The translations under genes and the position numbers were made by a program. From NCBI GenBank assembly GCA_910588415.1, contig CAJUPK010000012.1:1-18377 (forward strand): 18,377 nt of DNA, given 5' to 3'. Source of the stretch: an uncultured Oscillospiraceae bacterium (GTDB taxonomy: Bacteria; Bacillota; Clostridia; Oscillospirales; Acutalibacteraceae). The notes under the pieces are model-generated. The model did no database searches, was not told the origin of the DNA, and was given only the letters and a program-made list of their open reading frames with translations. Below are positions 7,002 to 15,408 of the stretch, piece after piece (position 1 is the stretch's first letter; every line of letters starts with the position of its first letter).

Positions 7002-8242
7002 CAGACGTCATCATTGTAGGCGCGGGACCCGCAGGGCTGACGGCCGGGGGCTTTTGCGCTGCCCAGGGGCAGAGAGTCCTTATTTTGGACAAGAACCCCC
7101 AGACCGGGCGCAAGCTGCGCATCACAGGCAAGGGACGGTGCAACCTGACCAACCGCTGCTCTTTGCAGGAGGTGATTGCCGTGACCCATGGGGGCCGGTT
7201 TCTCCACAGCGCCCTGGCGGCCTTTCCGCCCCAGGAGGTCATGGCCTTTTTTGAGGGCCTGGGGGTTCCCCTGAAAACCGAGCGGGGCCGCCGGGTGTTT
7301 CCCCAGTCGGACAGCGCCCACCAGGTGGCCGACGCCCTGGAAGGCTTTGCCCGGGACCAGGGCGTGCGCATAGAGAGGGGGACTGTCACCGGCCTGCTGA
7401 TAGAAAACGGCCGGGCCGCCGGGGTGCTGGCCGGGGAAAAAGCCTGGCGGAGCAGGGCCGTGCTGCTGGCCTGCGGCGGCGCCTCCTATCCCGGCACGGG
7501 CTCCGATGGCTCTGGCTACCGCCTGGCCCGGGCCGCGGGCCACAGCATTGTCCCCCCGGCGCCGTCTTTGGTGCCCCTGGTAGAGGAGGGCGGCACCTGC
7601 CAGCGGCTGATGGGCCTTTCCCTGCGGAACATCGGACTGCGGGTCACAGGGGCGGGCCGGAAAAAGCCTGTGTACGAGGACTTTGGCGAGCTGCTGTTCA
7701 CCCATTTCGGCCTGTCCGGCCCCACCATTCTCAGTGCCTCCGCCCATATGCGGGAGCAGCTTTCCGGCGGCTATACGGTCCACATTGACCTGAAGCCCGC
7801 CCTGGACCAGGGCCAGCTGGACGTCCGGCTTTTGCGGGACCTGGAGGAAAACCAAAACCGGCTGTTTGCCAACTCCCTGGACCGGCTTCTGCCCCAAAAG
7901 CTGATCCCTGTGGTGGTGGAGCGTTCCGGAATCCCGGGGGATACCCGGTGCCATTCCGTGACAAAGGAACAGAGGCGGGCCCTGCTGGCGGTTCTCAAGG
8001 ATTTTTCTGTAAAAATCCAGGGCTTCCGGCCCTTGGAAGAGGCCATTGTCACCGCTGGAGGCGTAAACCTGAAAGAGGTCAGTCCCAAAACCATGGAGTC
8101 CAAGCTGGCGCCGGGCCTGTACTTTGCCGGGGAGCTGCTGGACCTGGACGCGCCCACCGGAGGCTACAATCTGCAGATCGCCTTTGCCACGGGCAGGCTG
8201 GCAGGGGAGAGCATGGCTGGCCAGGCAGAGAGGGATGTTTAA
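6998..8242 (+). CDS. HI0933/YhiN-family FAD-dependent oxidoreductase
   Basis: The 414-residue flavoprotein has the FAD dinucleotide motif GAGPAG (8-13). It carries the family signature TGRKLRITGKGRCNLTN (37-52), a second nucleotide-contact region CGGASYPGTGSDGSGY, and the C-terminal signature GELLDLDAPTGGYNLQIAFATG. This family includes proteins annotated as BaiN or as aminoacetone oxidases; the true substrate is mostly unproven, so I give no symbol. The start is TTG at 6998, which overlaps the regulator's TGA (TTGA). GGAGGAG lies 8 nt upstream. It is probably translationally coupled to the regulator. Confidence 0.9.
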   Translation: MTDVIIVGAGPAGLTAGGFCAAQGQRVLILDKNPQTGRKLRITGKGRCNLTNRCSLQEVIAVTHGGRFLHSALAAFPPQEVMAFFEGLGVPLKTERGRRVFPQSDSAHQVADALEGFARDQGVRIERGTVTGLLIENGRAAGVLAGEKAWRSRAVLLACGGASYPGTGSDGSGYRLARAAGHSIVPPAPSLVPLVEEGGTCQRLMGLSLRNIGLRVTGAGRKKPVYEDFGELLFTHFGLSGPTILSASAHMREQLSGGYTVHIDLKPALDQGQLDVRLLRDLEENQNRLFANSLDRLLPQKLIPVVVERSGIPGDTRCHSVTKEQRRALLAVLKDFSVKIQGFRPLEEAIVTAGGVNLKEVSPKTMESKLAPGLYFAGELLDLDAPTGGYNLQIAFATGRLAGESMAGQAERDV

Positions 8243-8273
8243 GCCGGATATTTGAGAAAGGGGAACCAAACCG

Positions 8274-8684
8274 ATGGAAGAAAAACGCCTTACCCGGACG
8301 GATATAAAGGAAATTGTTGGAGAACTGGACTTTTTTGGGGGCCTGGACTGCTGGCTGACCTCTGGGGCAGCCCTGGTGCTCTACGGCGTGAAGGAGACCA
8401 CCCGGGATGTGGATATTATCTGCACCCGCCAGCTGGCGGACCGTCTGGAGGCCCAGGGCGTGCCCTTCCGCCTGGACGGCCTGGACGGCACCCGTATCTT
8501 TGCGGTAAACGAGAATGTGGAGGTGCTGGAGGACTGGGAGACAGAGGCAGTCACAGAGGCAGAGGGCCTGCGGGCCGCCAGCCTTCCCAGCATCCGCCGG
8601 CAGAAGGAAGCCCTGGGCCGGGACAAGGACTGGGCGGATATTGCTTTGATCGACGCGTTCATTAACAGGGAGGAGAAAATATGA
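8274..8684 (+). CDS. nucleotidyltransferase-fold protein, small
   Basis: This 136-residue protein resembles small nucleotidyltransferase-like proteins. It has the SGAALVLYGVKETTRDVDI core (30-48), with the S/G pair and Asp45 and Asp47 placed as the metal-binding DxD of a pol-beta-type fold. Near the C-terminus is RQKEALGRDKDWADIALI, a pattern shared with AbiEii- and DUF6036-like proteins. No separate substrate domain is present and the target is unknown. A GAAAGGGG site precedes the ATG. Its stop overlaps the next gene by ATGA. It could be a toxin-like or housekeeping enzyme; the acetyltransferase partner does not resemble a known antitoxin. Confidence 0.75.
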   Translation: MEEKRLTRTDIKEIVGELDFFGGLDCWLTSGAALVLYGVKETTRDVDIICTRQLADRLEAQGVPFRLDGLDGTRIFAVNENVEVLEDWETEAVTEAEGLRAASLPSIRRQKEALGRDKDWADIALIDAFINREEKI

Positions 8685-9253
8685 TTCGCCTGGAAACCGC
8701 CCGCCTGGTCCTGCGGGACTATGTACCGGAAGACGAGGAAGAATACTATCAGCTGAAAAGCGACCAGGGGGCCATGGGCCGCTATCAATGGGATATCATG
8801 CTCCACAGCCGGGAGGAGGCCCGGGAGGAATTGGCCCAGGTGCTGGCGGACGCCCAAAAACCGGACCGGACTTTCTGTTTTCTCCGGGTAGAGGAGAAGG
8901 AGAGCGGCCGACAGCTGGGCTCTGTGGGCTACACCGTGACAGAGCGCCTGCCAGTGGGCAAGCTGGTCCATGCCGGTTACTTCTATTTCCCCGCTTTCTG
9001 GGGTCAGGGCTATGGCACCGAGGCCATGGAAGAGGTCATCCGGTTTGCCTTTGAAGAAGATGGGGTGTACCGGGTTTCCTCCGGATGCCTGGCGGAGAAC
9101 AAGGGCTCTGAGCGGATCATGCAGAAATGCGGCATGATAAAAGAGGCCGAGCGTCCCGGCTGGACCTGGCACCAGGGCCAAATGAAGACCCGGCTGGAAT
9201 ACCGCCTGCTGCGGGAGGAGTATGAAGAGCAAAAGAGGAGTGAACCCAAGTGA
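8681..9253 (+). CDS. GNAT-family N-acetyltransferase (RimJ/RimL type)
   Basis: The 190-residue protein begins with IRLETARLVLRDYVPED, typical of RimJ/RimL-like GNAT enzymes. It has the acetyl-CoA-binding motif A around FWGQGYGTEAMEEVIRFAF (107-124) and the motif B region ENKGSERIMQKCGM (139-152). These enzymes transfer acetyl from acetyl-CoA to amines, such as protein N-termini, antibiotics or small metabolites; the substrate here cannot be told. The start ATG overlaps the previous stop (ATGA) and its own stop overlaps the next small gene (GTGA), so three genes are coupled. It stands between the flavoprotein and cmk. Confidence 0.87.
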   Translation: MIRLETARLVLRDYVPEDEEEYYQLKSDQGAMGRYQWDIMLHSREEAREELAQVLADAQKPDRTFCFLRVEEKESGRQLGSVGYTVTERLPVGKLVHAGYFYFPAFWGQGYGTEAMEEVIRFAFEEDGVYRVSSGCLAENKGSERIMQKCGMIKEAERPGWTWHQGQMKTRLEYRLLREEYEEQKRSEPK

Positions 9254-9393
9254 ACATAAAGAACAGCCTGGCCATCACCCTGGTGGTCTCCCTGGCTGTG
9301 GTGGTCTGTACCTGGCTGGTCCGGTTTGACCTGGCCTTTGAGCTGCCCCAGGAGCACGGGGTGTACAGCTTCCGGTTTTCGTTCCGGAAATAA
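9250..9393 (+). CDS. 47-residue single-span membrane peptide
   Basis: A short open frame starts at GTG 9250, overlapping the acetyltransferase TGA (GTGA), with GAGGAG 9 nt upstream. The product begins with NIKNS and then has a strongly hydrophobic helix, LAITLVVSLAVVVCTWLV (about 7-24). A short acidic segment follows (FDLAFELPQEHG), then a basic aromatic tail VYSFRFSFRK. The hydrophobic profile, coupled start and good ribosome binding site make it a likely real gene. I know no family for it. It ends 54 bp before cmk. Confidence 0.6.
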   Translation: MNIKNSLAITLVVSLAVVVCTWLVRFDLAFELPQEHGVYSFRFSFRK

Positions 9394-9447
9394 CAGCCAA
9401 GGGAAGAAGCAGGAAGCAATATATTATAGAAAAAGAGAGGAAACACT

Positions 9448-10128
9448 ATGTTTGCCATTGCCATCGACGGCCCTGCCGGGGCAGGGAAGTCCAGTGTGGC
9501 CAAAGCGGCGGCCAAGGCGCTGGGGTTCACCTATGTGGACACCGGGGCCCTGTACCGCACTATTGCCCTGTATATGCTGGAAAATCACATCTGCTTGGAG
9601 GACTCCGCCGCAGTGGTAGCAGCTCTGCCGGACGTGGAGATTGCCCTGGAATACGGTCCAGAGGGCCAGCGCACTCTGTTGGGCGGCCGGGATGTGTCCC
9701 AGGCTATCCGTACCCAAGAGGTGTCTATGGCCGCCTCTAAATGGGTGGCCCATGTTCCAGAGGTCCGGCGGTTTTTGGTGGGCCTGCAGCGGGAGCTGGC
9801 CCAAAAGGCCCATGTGGTCATGGACGGCCGGGACATCGGCACGGTAATTCTGCCAGAGGCCCAGCTGAAGGTATTTCTCACCGCCTCGCCAGAGGCCCGG
9901 GCCCGCCGCCGCACCCTGCAGCTGGAGGAGGCGGGAGAGCCCGCGGACTTTGACCAGGTGCTGCGGGAGGTGGTGCAGCGGGACCAGCAGGACATGGACC
10001 AGCTGGCCAAACGGGCCCCGGACGTGGTAGAGCTGGACACAACAGGCCTTGGTTTTTCCCAGGTGGTAGAAACGCTGACAGGGCTTGCAAGAGAGCGGAT
10101 CATGGAGTATAATAAAGAGAAGAGGTGA
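9448..10128 (+). CDS. cmk: cytidylate kinase
   Basis: Cmk phosphorylates CMP and dCMP with ATP to the diphosphates, which feed nucleic acid and phospholipid synthesis. The 226-residue protein is of normal length. It has the P-loop GPAGAGKSS (8-16), DTGALYR (31-37), the nucleotide-contact segment DGRDIGTVILP, and the arginine-rich lid region ARARRRTLQLEE. AGAGAGGA lies 7 nt before the ATG. Its stop overlaps the plsC start. The order cmk-plsC-ispH-rpsA is familiar from Clostridia. Confidence 0.97.
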   Translation: MFAIAIDGPAGAGKSSVAKAAAKALGFTYVDTGALYRTIALYMLENHICLEDSAAVVAALPDVEIALEYGPEGQRTLLGGRDVSQAIRTQEVSMAASKWVAHVPEVRRFLVGLQRELAQKAHVVMDGRDIGTVILPEAQLKVFLTASPEARARRRTLQLEEAGEPADFDQVLREVVQRDQQDMDQLAKRAPDVVELDTTGLGFSQVVETLTGLARERIMEYNKEKR

Positions 10129-10835
10129 TGAATTTGGCCCAAAAGACCAGGGCAAAGCCGAAAACTTTGCTTTATGCCATTGGCCAGTTCCTTCTGACCC
10201 TGTTCTATTACCCGGTGTTCCGGCTGCGGGTGGTTGGCCGGGAGAATATCCCCAAGACTGGCCCGGTGCTGCTTTGCTGCAACCACATGGCCAAGCGAGA
10301 CCCCGTGATGCTGGGTGTGGCCTCCCGGCGGCAGGTGTTCTATATGGCCAAGCAGGAGCTGTTTCAAAGCAAGTTCCTGGGCAGGATTTTGCGGGGGCTG
10401 GGCGCTTTTCCCGTGCGGCGGGGCAGCGGCGGGGCGGACGCGTTGGCTGACGCGTACAAGCTGCTGGATGAAAACGCTATGGTGGGCGTGTTCATTGAGG
10501 GGACCCGCTCAAAGGACGGGCTGCTGCAAAGGCCCAAAACCGGCGCCGCCCTGCTGGCTTACCGCACAAAGGTCCCGGTGGTGCCCGCGTGCATCACCGC
10601 GGGGGACGGGGGCCTGCCCAGAAAGTTTAAAAAGCATGTGGTGGTTTTTGGAAAGCCCATCCCGGCGGAAGAACTCCGCATCCCGGACGACTCCAGCCTG
10701 CAGCTGAGAAAGGCCAGCCGGGTCATTATGGGGGAGATCGCCGCCCTGCGGGAGCAGACCCTAAAAGAGCTGGGCCTGCCCTCTCAGCAGGAGGCGGCTG
10801 CTTCTAAGCCGGAACAGGCGGTGAAAGAACCATGA
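10128..10835 (+). CDS. plsC: 1-acylglycerol-3-phosphate O-acyltransferase (PlsC family)
   Basis: The enzyme acylates lysophosphatidic acid to phosphatidic acid at the inner face of the membrane, so it uses the products of the fab cluster on the other strand. The 235-residue protein has the HX4D motif NHMAKRDP (His53, Asp58), the FPVRRG block and EGTRSKDG (124-131), plus the VPVVPACI segment. A hydrophobic N-terminal stretch (about 13-31) fits membrane attachment. Start choice is ambiguous: GTG 10125, ATG 10128 and TTG 10134 are in frame. AGAGG ends at 10125, which spaces best with the TTG; I use the ATG overlapping the cmk stop (TGATG). The last 4 nt overlap ispH. Confidence 0.92.
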   Translation: MNLAQKTRAKPKTLLYAIGQFLLTLFYYPVFRLRVVGRENIPKTGPVLLCCNHMAKRDPVMLGVASRRQVFYMAKQELFQSKFLGRILRGLGAFPVRRGSGGADALADAYKLLDENAMVGVFIEGTRSKDGLLQRPKTGAALLAYRTKVPVVPACITAGDGGLPRKFKKHVVVFGKPIPAEELRIPDDSSLQLRKASRVIMGEIAALREQTLKELGLPSQQEAAASKPEQAVKEP

Positions 10836-12889
10836 ATATCCAGCTGGCCAAGTCCGCTGGCTTCTGCTTTGGGGCCAAGCGGGCGGTGGATATGGTGTAC
10901 TCCCTGCTGGCCCAGGGGAAGCGGGCGGTCACTCTGGGCCAGCTCCTCCACAATCCCCAGCTGGTGGCAGAGCTGGAGGGCCGGGGCGTAAAGCCCGTCC
11001 AGTCCCCTGGGGAGGCGCCCCCGGGCCATGTGCTGGTGCTGCGCTCCCATGGGGTTACAGCCCAGGTGGAGGAGGAGATTGCCCGGCTGGGACTGGAGAC
11101 AGCGGACGCCACCTGTCCGTTTGTGAAAAAGATTCACAATTTGGCGGAGCAGGCCGGGCGGGAAGGCCGGGTGTTTATCCTCTTCGGCGACCCAGAACAC
11201 CCGGAGGTCCAGGGGGCTGTCAGCCACTGCAAAGGCCCCCGGTTTGTGTGCAGGGACCGGAAAGAACTGGAAGAACTGCTGGAAAGCAGGCCGGAATTGC
11301 GGTTTGAACCTGTCGCGGCGGCGGCTCAGACCACTTTTCACCGGTTTCAATGGCAAAATTGTTCCGAAAGTCTGAAAAAACTATGTACAAACGCCGCGAT
11401 TTTTGATACAATATGTAATGCAACAGCGAAACGGCAGAAAGAGGCGCTGGAACTGGCACGCCGGTGCCACCGAATGGTGGTCATCGGGGGCAGGAACAGC
11501 TCGAATACGGCCAAGCTCCGCGACATATGCGCAGAGCAGTGTAAAACGTATCTCATTGAAAAGGCGAGCGACCTTCCCAGGGCAGAGGAATTTTTCGCCG
11601 CGGAGGAATCTTCCGCGGCAGACGGCCGCCACGCTTTTTCCGCCGGCCTGAGCGTTGGCATAACCGCAGGGGCCTCGACCCCTGCAAGCATAATAAAGGA
11701 GGTACTTGATACCATGGCTGAAGTCAACAACACGGAACAGAATTTTGAGGAGATGCTTGAGGAATCGCTCAAGAGCATGAATACAGATGAAAAGGTACAT
11801 GGCGTAGTCGTGGGCATCTCCCCCACCGAGGTTTACGTAGACGTAGGCAGAAAGCAGGCCGGGTTTATCCCTGTGGCCGAGCTCTCGAACGACCCTTCCG
11901 CCAAGCCCGAGGACATTGTGAAAATGGGCGACGAGATGGAGCTGCTCATCATGAAGACCAACGACCAGGAGGGCACGATCATGCTCTCTAAGCGCCGGGT
12001 AGACGCTATGCGGGGCTGGGACGACATCCAGGCCGCCCAGGAGAGCGGCGAGATCCTGGAGGGCAAGGTGATCGAGGTGGTCAAGGGCGGCGTCATTGTG
12101 CTGAAGGACGCCATGCGGGTGTTTGTGCCCGCCTCTCAGGCCACAGTAAGCCGGGGCGAGGATTTGAACGCCCTGCAGGGCCAGCCGGTCCGCTTCCGCA
12201 TTATTGAGGTCAACCGCCAGCGCCGCCGGGCCGTGGGCTCCATCCGCAGTGTTCTGCGGGAAGAGCGCAAGGCCGCCCAGGAGAAGTTCTGGGAGCAGGT
12301 GGAGGAGGGCCAGGCTTTTACCGGCAAGGTGAAGTCCCTGACCAACTTTGGCGCCTTTGTGGACCTGGGCGGTGTGGACGGCATGATCCACATTTCCGAA
12401 CTCTCCTGGAACCGGGTAAAGCACCCCAGCGAGGTTGTGAACGTGGGCGACACAGTGGACGTTTATATAAAGGGGCTGGACCGGGAGAACGGCAAGATCT
12501 CTCTGGGCTACAAGCGGCCGGAGGACAACCCCTGGGTGAAGCTGGAGAACGAGTATCCCATCGGTACAGTGTGCGAGGCCAAGATTGTGGGCATGACCGC
12601 TTTTGGCGCTTTTGCCAGCGTTATCCCCGGCATTGACGGACTGGTGCATATCTCCCAGATTGCGGACCACCGCATTGACAAGCCCCAGGACGTTCTGAAA
12701 GTGGGCGACGAGGTGAAGGTGAAGATCACCGATGTGGACCTGGAGCGCCACCGGGTGTCCCTGTCCATCCGCGCTGTGCTGGAGGACGAGCAGGCCGCTG
12801 CTGACGCCGAGGCGGAGAACGCCCCTGCGGAGGAGGTCGTGTTCAGCACCGAGGATTCCCAGCCTGCTGAAGAGAGCACGGAGGAGTAA
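10832..12889 (+). CDS. ispH-rpsA: fused HMBPP reductase and ribosomal protein S1 (IspH-RpsA)
   Basis: One 685-residue frame joins two proteins, a fusion known from Clostridia. Residues 1 to about 290 are IspH, the iron-sulfur enzyme that makes isopentenyl and dimethylallyl diphosphate in the last step of the MEP pathway. The cluster cysteines are Cys12 (GFCFGA), Cys95 (DATCPFV) and Cys195 (TICNATAKRQ). His40, His73, His123 and Glu125 are also in place, as is TAGASTP (278-284). Residues about 319-388, 406-475, 493-560 and 576-647 are four S1 RNA-binding repeats; the acidic tail is poorly ordered. S1 domains help mRNA docking on the ribosome. A strong internal start at codon 295 could yield S1 alone. 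The start overlaps plsC (ATGA). Codon use changes at about 11345-11712. Confidence 0.95.
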   Translation: MNIQLAKSAGFCFGAKRAVDMVYSLLAQGKRAVTLGQLLHNPQLVAELEGRGVKPVQSPGEAPPGHVLVLRSHGVTAQVEEEIARLGLETADATCPFVKKIHNLAEQAGREGRVFILFGDPEHPEVQGAVSHCKGPRFVCRDRKELEELLESRPELRFEPVAAAAQTTFHRFQWQNCSESLKKLCTNAAIFDTICNATAKRQKEALELARRCHRMVVIGGRNSSNTAKLRDICAEQCKTYLIEKASDLPRAEEFFAAEESSAADGRHAFSAGLSVGITAGASTPASIIKEVLDTMAEVNNTEQNFEEMLEESLKSMNTDEKVHGVVVGISPTEVYVDVGRKQAGFIPVAELSNDPSAKPEDIVKMGDEMELLIMKTNDQEGTIMLSKRRVDAMRGWDDIQAAQESGEILEGKVIEVVKGGVIVLKDAMRVFVPASQATVSRGEDLNALQGQPVRFRIIEVNRQRRRAVGSIRSVLREERKAAQEKFWEQVEEGQAFTGKVKSLTNFGAFVDLGGVDGMIHISELSWNRVKHPSEVVNVGDTVDVYIKGLDRENGKISLGYKRPEDNPWVKLENEYPIGTVCEAKIVGMTAFGAFASVIPGIDGLVHISQIADHRIDKPQDVLKVGDEVKVKITDVDLERHRVSLSIRAVLEDEQAAADAEAENAPAEEVVFSTEDSQPAEESTEE
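11695..11716 (+). promoter_or_regulatory. internal ribosome binding site and start for free S1
   Basis: AAAGGAGGT (11695-11703) is the full anti-Shine-Dalgarno complement, far stronger than most sites in the window. It is followed after 11 nt by an in-frame ATG at 11714 (codon 295). The protein from there begins MAEVNNTEQNFEEMLEESLK, which looks like the N-terminus of a stand-alone clostridial S1. A 7-bp hairpin (GCAGGGG, CCTCGA, CCCCTGC; 11666-11685) lies just upstream, although that sequence also encodes a conserved IspH motif. Confidence 0.6.
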
Positions 12890-12907
12890 TCGATTGGAGT
12901 GTACAGA

Positions 12908-12933
12908 CAGGGTAGTTTCCGCTGCCCTGTTTT
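12908..12933 (+). terminator. intrinsic terminator after ispH-rpsA
   Basis: CAGGGTAG and CTGCCCTG form an 8-bp stem with one G-U pair and a 6-nt loop, followed by TTTT (12930-12933). An outer TACAGA/TCTGTA pairing extends the structure. It starts 19 nt after the S1 stop and likely ends the plus-strand run. The U-tract is short, so some read-through into secDF is possible. Confidence 0.6.
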
Positions 12934-13059
12934 GCATGTCTGTAGGCCTTTGCCAAAATTTTGGTTCCGGCACGAAAAGTTTTGAGCCCATCCAGACAGA
13001 ATAAAGGGTAAAGAAAACCAAACCAGAAACACAGGATGGGCCATGGGAGGAAAAGAAAC

Positions 13060-15408
13060 ATGAGGCGAGTTAAGAAACCGGTATTTTTTGTTGTGCTGAT
13101 ACTCATTGCCGCCCTGGTGTATACGTCCCTGTTCGGCGTATACGGACAGAACGGCGACTTTAAGGTCACCTATCTGAAGGGGGCTGGAGACATCCGCTGG
13201 GGCATTGACATCCGCGGCGGCGTAGAGGCTACCTTCAGCCCGGCCGGCGGCGTGGAGGCCACGGCCGCAGAGCTGGAATCAGCCAAGCAGATCATAGAGA
13301 CCCGCATGGTCTCTCAGAACATCACGGATTACGAGCTATATACGGACGAGGCCAACAACCGCATCATCGTGCGCTTCCCCTGGAAGTCTGACGAGACGGA
13401 CTTTGACCCGGAGAAGGCCATCAACGAGCTGTCTGCCACAGCCATGCTCACCTTCCGGGAGGGCGGGGATTACGAGACCATGGATTACGATGAAAACGGC
13501 AATCCGGTCTATAAGACGCCCAGCGGCACCACGGCCGATACCATCATCCTGGAGGGCTCTGATGTGGTCAGCGCCCAGGCCGGGGTGCAGCAGAGCCAGG
13601 AGACGGGCGCAACCCAGTACGTGGTGTCCCTGGAGTTCAGCGACGCGGGCAAGGAGAAGTTTGCCGAGGCCACAGAGCGGCTGGTAGGCGGCACTATCTC
13701 CATCTGGATGGACGATGTGCGGCTGTCCGCCCCCACGGTCAACTCTGTCATCAGCGACGGCAAGTGCATCATTGAGGGCAACTTTACCAGCGAGACCGCC
13801 ACCACGCTGGCAGCCCAGATTCAGGCCGGCGCTTTGCCCTTTGCCCTGGAGACCTCTAACTTCAACTCCCTGGCTCCCACCTTGGGCGGCCAGGCTTTGG
13901 AGGCCATGCTGATGGCTGGCGTCATTGCGTTCATCGTGATTGCGGTGCTGATGATTGTCTGCTTCCGGCTGCCCGGCGTGGTGGCTGTTATCAGCCTGGC
14001 AGGCCAGATGGGCATCTGCTTTGCGGCCATCACAGGCTTCTTCCCCAACATGAACTCCTTTACAATGACGCTGCCCGGCATTGCGGGCCTGATCCTGTCC
14101 ATTGGCATTGGCGTGGACGCCAACGTGATCACCGCCGCCCGTGTACGGGAGGAGCTGAACAACGGCAAGACCCTGGACGGCGCTTTGCAGCGGGGCTTCC
14201 AGAGCAGCTTCTGGGCTATTTTTGACGGCAACATCACCACGGCTATTGTGGCGATTATGCTGATGATGGTCTTTGGACCCAGCAATATCCTGTCCATGAT
14301 CTTCGGCCAGTCTACCACAGGCTCCATATTCTCCTTTGGCTTCACCCTGCTGGTGGGCATCATTGCCAACTTTGTAATGGGCGTGTTTGCCACCCGGCTG
14401 ATGACCCTGTCCCTGGCGGCCTTTAAGCCCTTCCGGAACCGCTGGCTGTTCGGCGCCCGGAAAGAAGGCGAGGCTGCGGCTCAGGCCAAAACCATTGACT
14501 TTGTGGCAAAGCGCAAGACTTTCTACACAATCTCCGGGGTAATCCTTGTAGTGGGCCTCATTGCCAGTGTCATCATGGGCCCCAAGCTGGACATCCAGTT
14601 TGCCGGCGGCGCCATGATCCGCTATGCGGTGGACGGCACCGAGGTCTCCGCGGACAATATCCGCGGCACCATCTCCAGCGAGCTGGGCATGGACAGCTCT
14701 GTGTCCCTGAACAAGGACATGAGCACAGGTAAGGACCAGGTGACCATCTCCTTTGCGGGCAACAAGAGCCTGACCCCGGACCAGCAGGCCCAAGTGGCGG
14801 ATACCTTGAGCGCGGCTTTTGACCAGGCCAACTTTACCCTGCTGGAGTCCAACTCTGTGGATGCCACCATGGGCGCCAAGTTCTTCCAGAAATGTATGGT
14901 GTGCTTTGTGCTCACGGCCATTTTGCTGCTGGTGTATATTGCCCTGCGCTTTAAGAAGATTGGCGGCCTCTCCGCTGGCATGACGGCCATTGTGGCCCTG
15001 CTGCACGATGTGGTCATCGCCTTCTGCGTGTTCGTGGTGTTTGGTATGCCCATCAACGATATTTTCATTGCCGTGGTTCTCACCCTGCTGGGTTACTCCC
15101 TGAACAGCACCATCGTTATTTATGACCGGGTGCGTGAGAATAAACGGAAGAACGGCCCCCGGGCGGACTTTACTGGCACTATGAATGAGAGCCTGAACCA
15201 AACCCTGGGACGCACGCTGCTCACCTCCTTGACCACCTTCCTGGCCCTGGTGGTGGTACTGACAGTGGCCGGGATGTTCTCCATCAGCACGGTGGTGTCC
15301 TTCTCCCTGCCCATGATGGTGGGCGTGGCCGCTGGCTGCTTCTCCTCTCAGTTCATTGCCCCCAACCTGTTTGCCGCATGGCAGCTGCGCCAGGCGGAAA
15401 AGAACTGA
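13060..15408 (+). CDS. secDF: single-chain protein-export membrane protein SecDF
   Basis: SecDF uses the proton gradient to help pull secreted proteins through the SecYEG channel. The 782-residue protein contains SecD and SecF halves in one chain. TM1 is at about 8-28, followed by a large extracytoplasmic domain to about 278 with WGIDIRGG (47-54, the GLDLRGG motif). Five helices with GIGVDANVITAARV (about 346-359) follow. The SecF half, from about 480, has FAGGAMIRY and GYSLNSTIVIYDRVRENKRK. I chose the ATG at 13060 because GGGAGG lies 9 nt upstream; an in-frame ATG at 13036 has no site. It stands alone between two terminators. No convincing promoter is visible in 12934-13059. Confidence 0.95.
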   Translation: MRRVKKPVFFVVLILIAALVYTSLFGVYGQNGDFKVTYLKGAGDIRWGIDIRGGVEATFSPAGGVEATAAELESAKQIIETRMVSQNITDYELYTDEANNRIIVRFPWKSDETDFDPEKAINELSATAMLTFREGGDYETMDYDENGNPVYKTPSGTTADTIILEGSDVVSAQAGVQQSQETGATQYVVSLEFSDAGKEKFAEATERLVGGTISIWMDDVRLSAPTVNSVISDGKCIIEGNFTSETATTLAAQIQAGALPFALETSNFNSLAPTLGGQALEAMLMAGVIAFIVIAVLMIVCFRLPGVVAVISLAGQMGICFAAITGFFPNMNSFTMTLPGIAGLILSIGIGVDANVITAARVREELNNGKTLDGALQRGFQSSFWAIFDGNITTAIVAIMLMMVFGPSNILSMIFGQSTTGSIFSFGFTLLVGIIANFVMGVFATRLMTLSLAAFKPFRNRWLFGARKEGEAAAQAKTIDFVAKRKTFYTISGVILVVGLIASVIMGPKLDIQFAGGAMIRYAVDGTEVSADNIRGTISSELGMDSSVSLNKDMSTGKDQVTISFAGNKSLTPDQQAQVADTLSAAFDQANFTLLESNSVDATMGAKFFQKCMVCFVLTAILLLVYIALRFKKIGGLSAGMTAIVALLHDVVIAFCVFVVFGMPINDIFIAVVLTLLGYSLNSTIVIYDRVRENKRKNGPRADFTGTMNESLNQTLGRTLLTSLTTFLALVVVLTVAGMFSISTVVSFSLPMMVGVAAGCFSSQFIAPNLFAAWQLRQAEKN

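Noticed and set aside
8274..9253. AbiE-like toxin-antitoxin pair
   Set aside because: Only the nucleotidyltransferase-like half resembles such systems. The neighbour is a plain GNAT enzyme, not an AbiEi-type or HTH antitoxin, and the locus sits in a housekeeping run.
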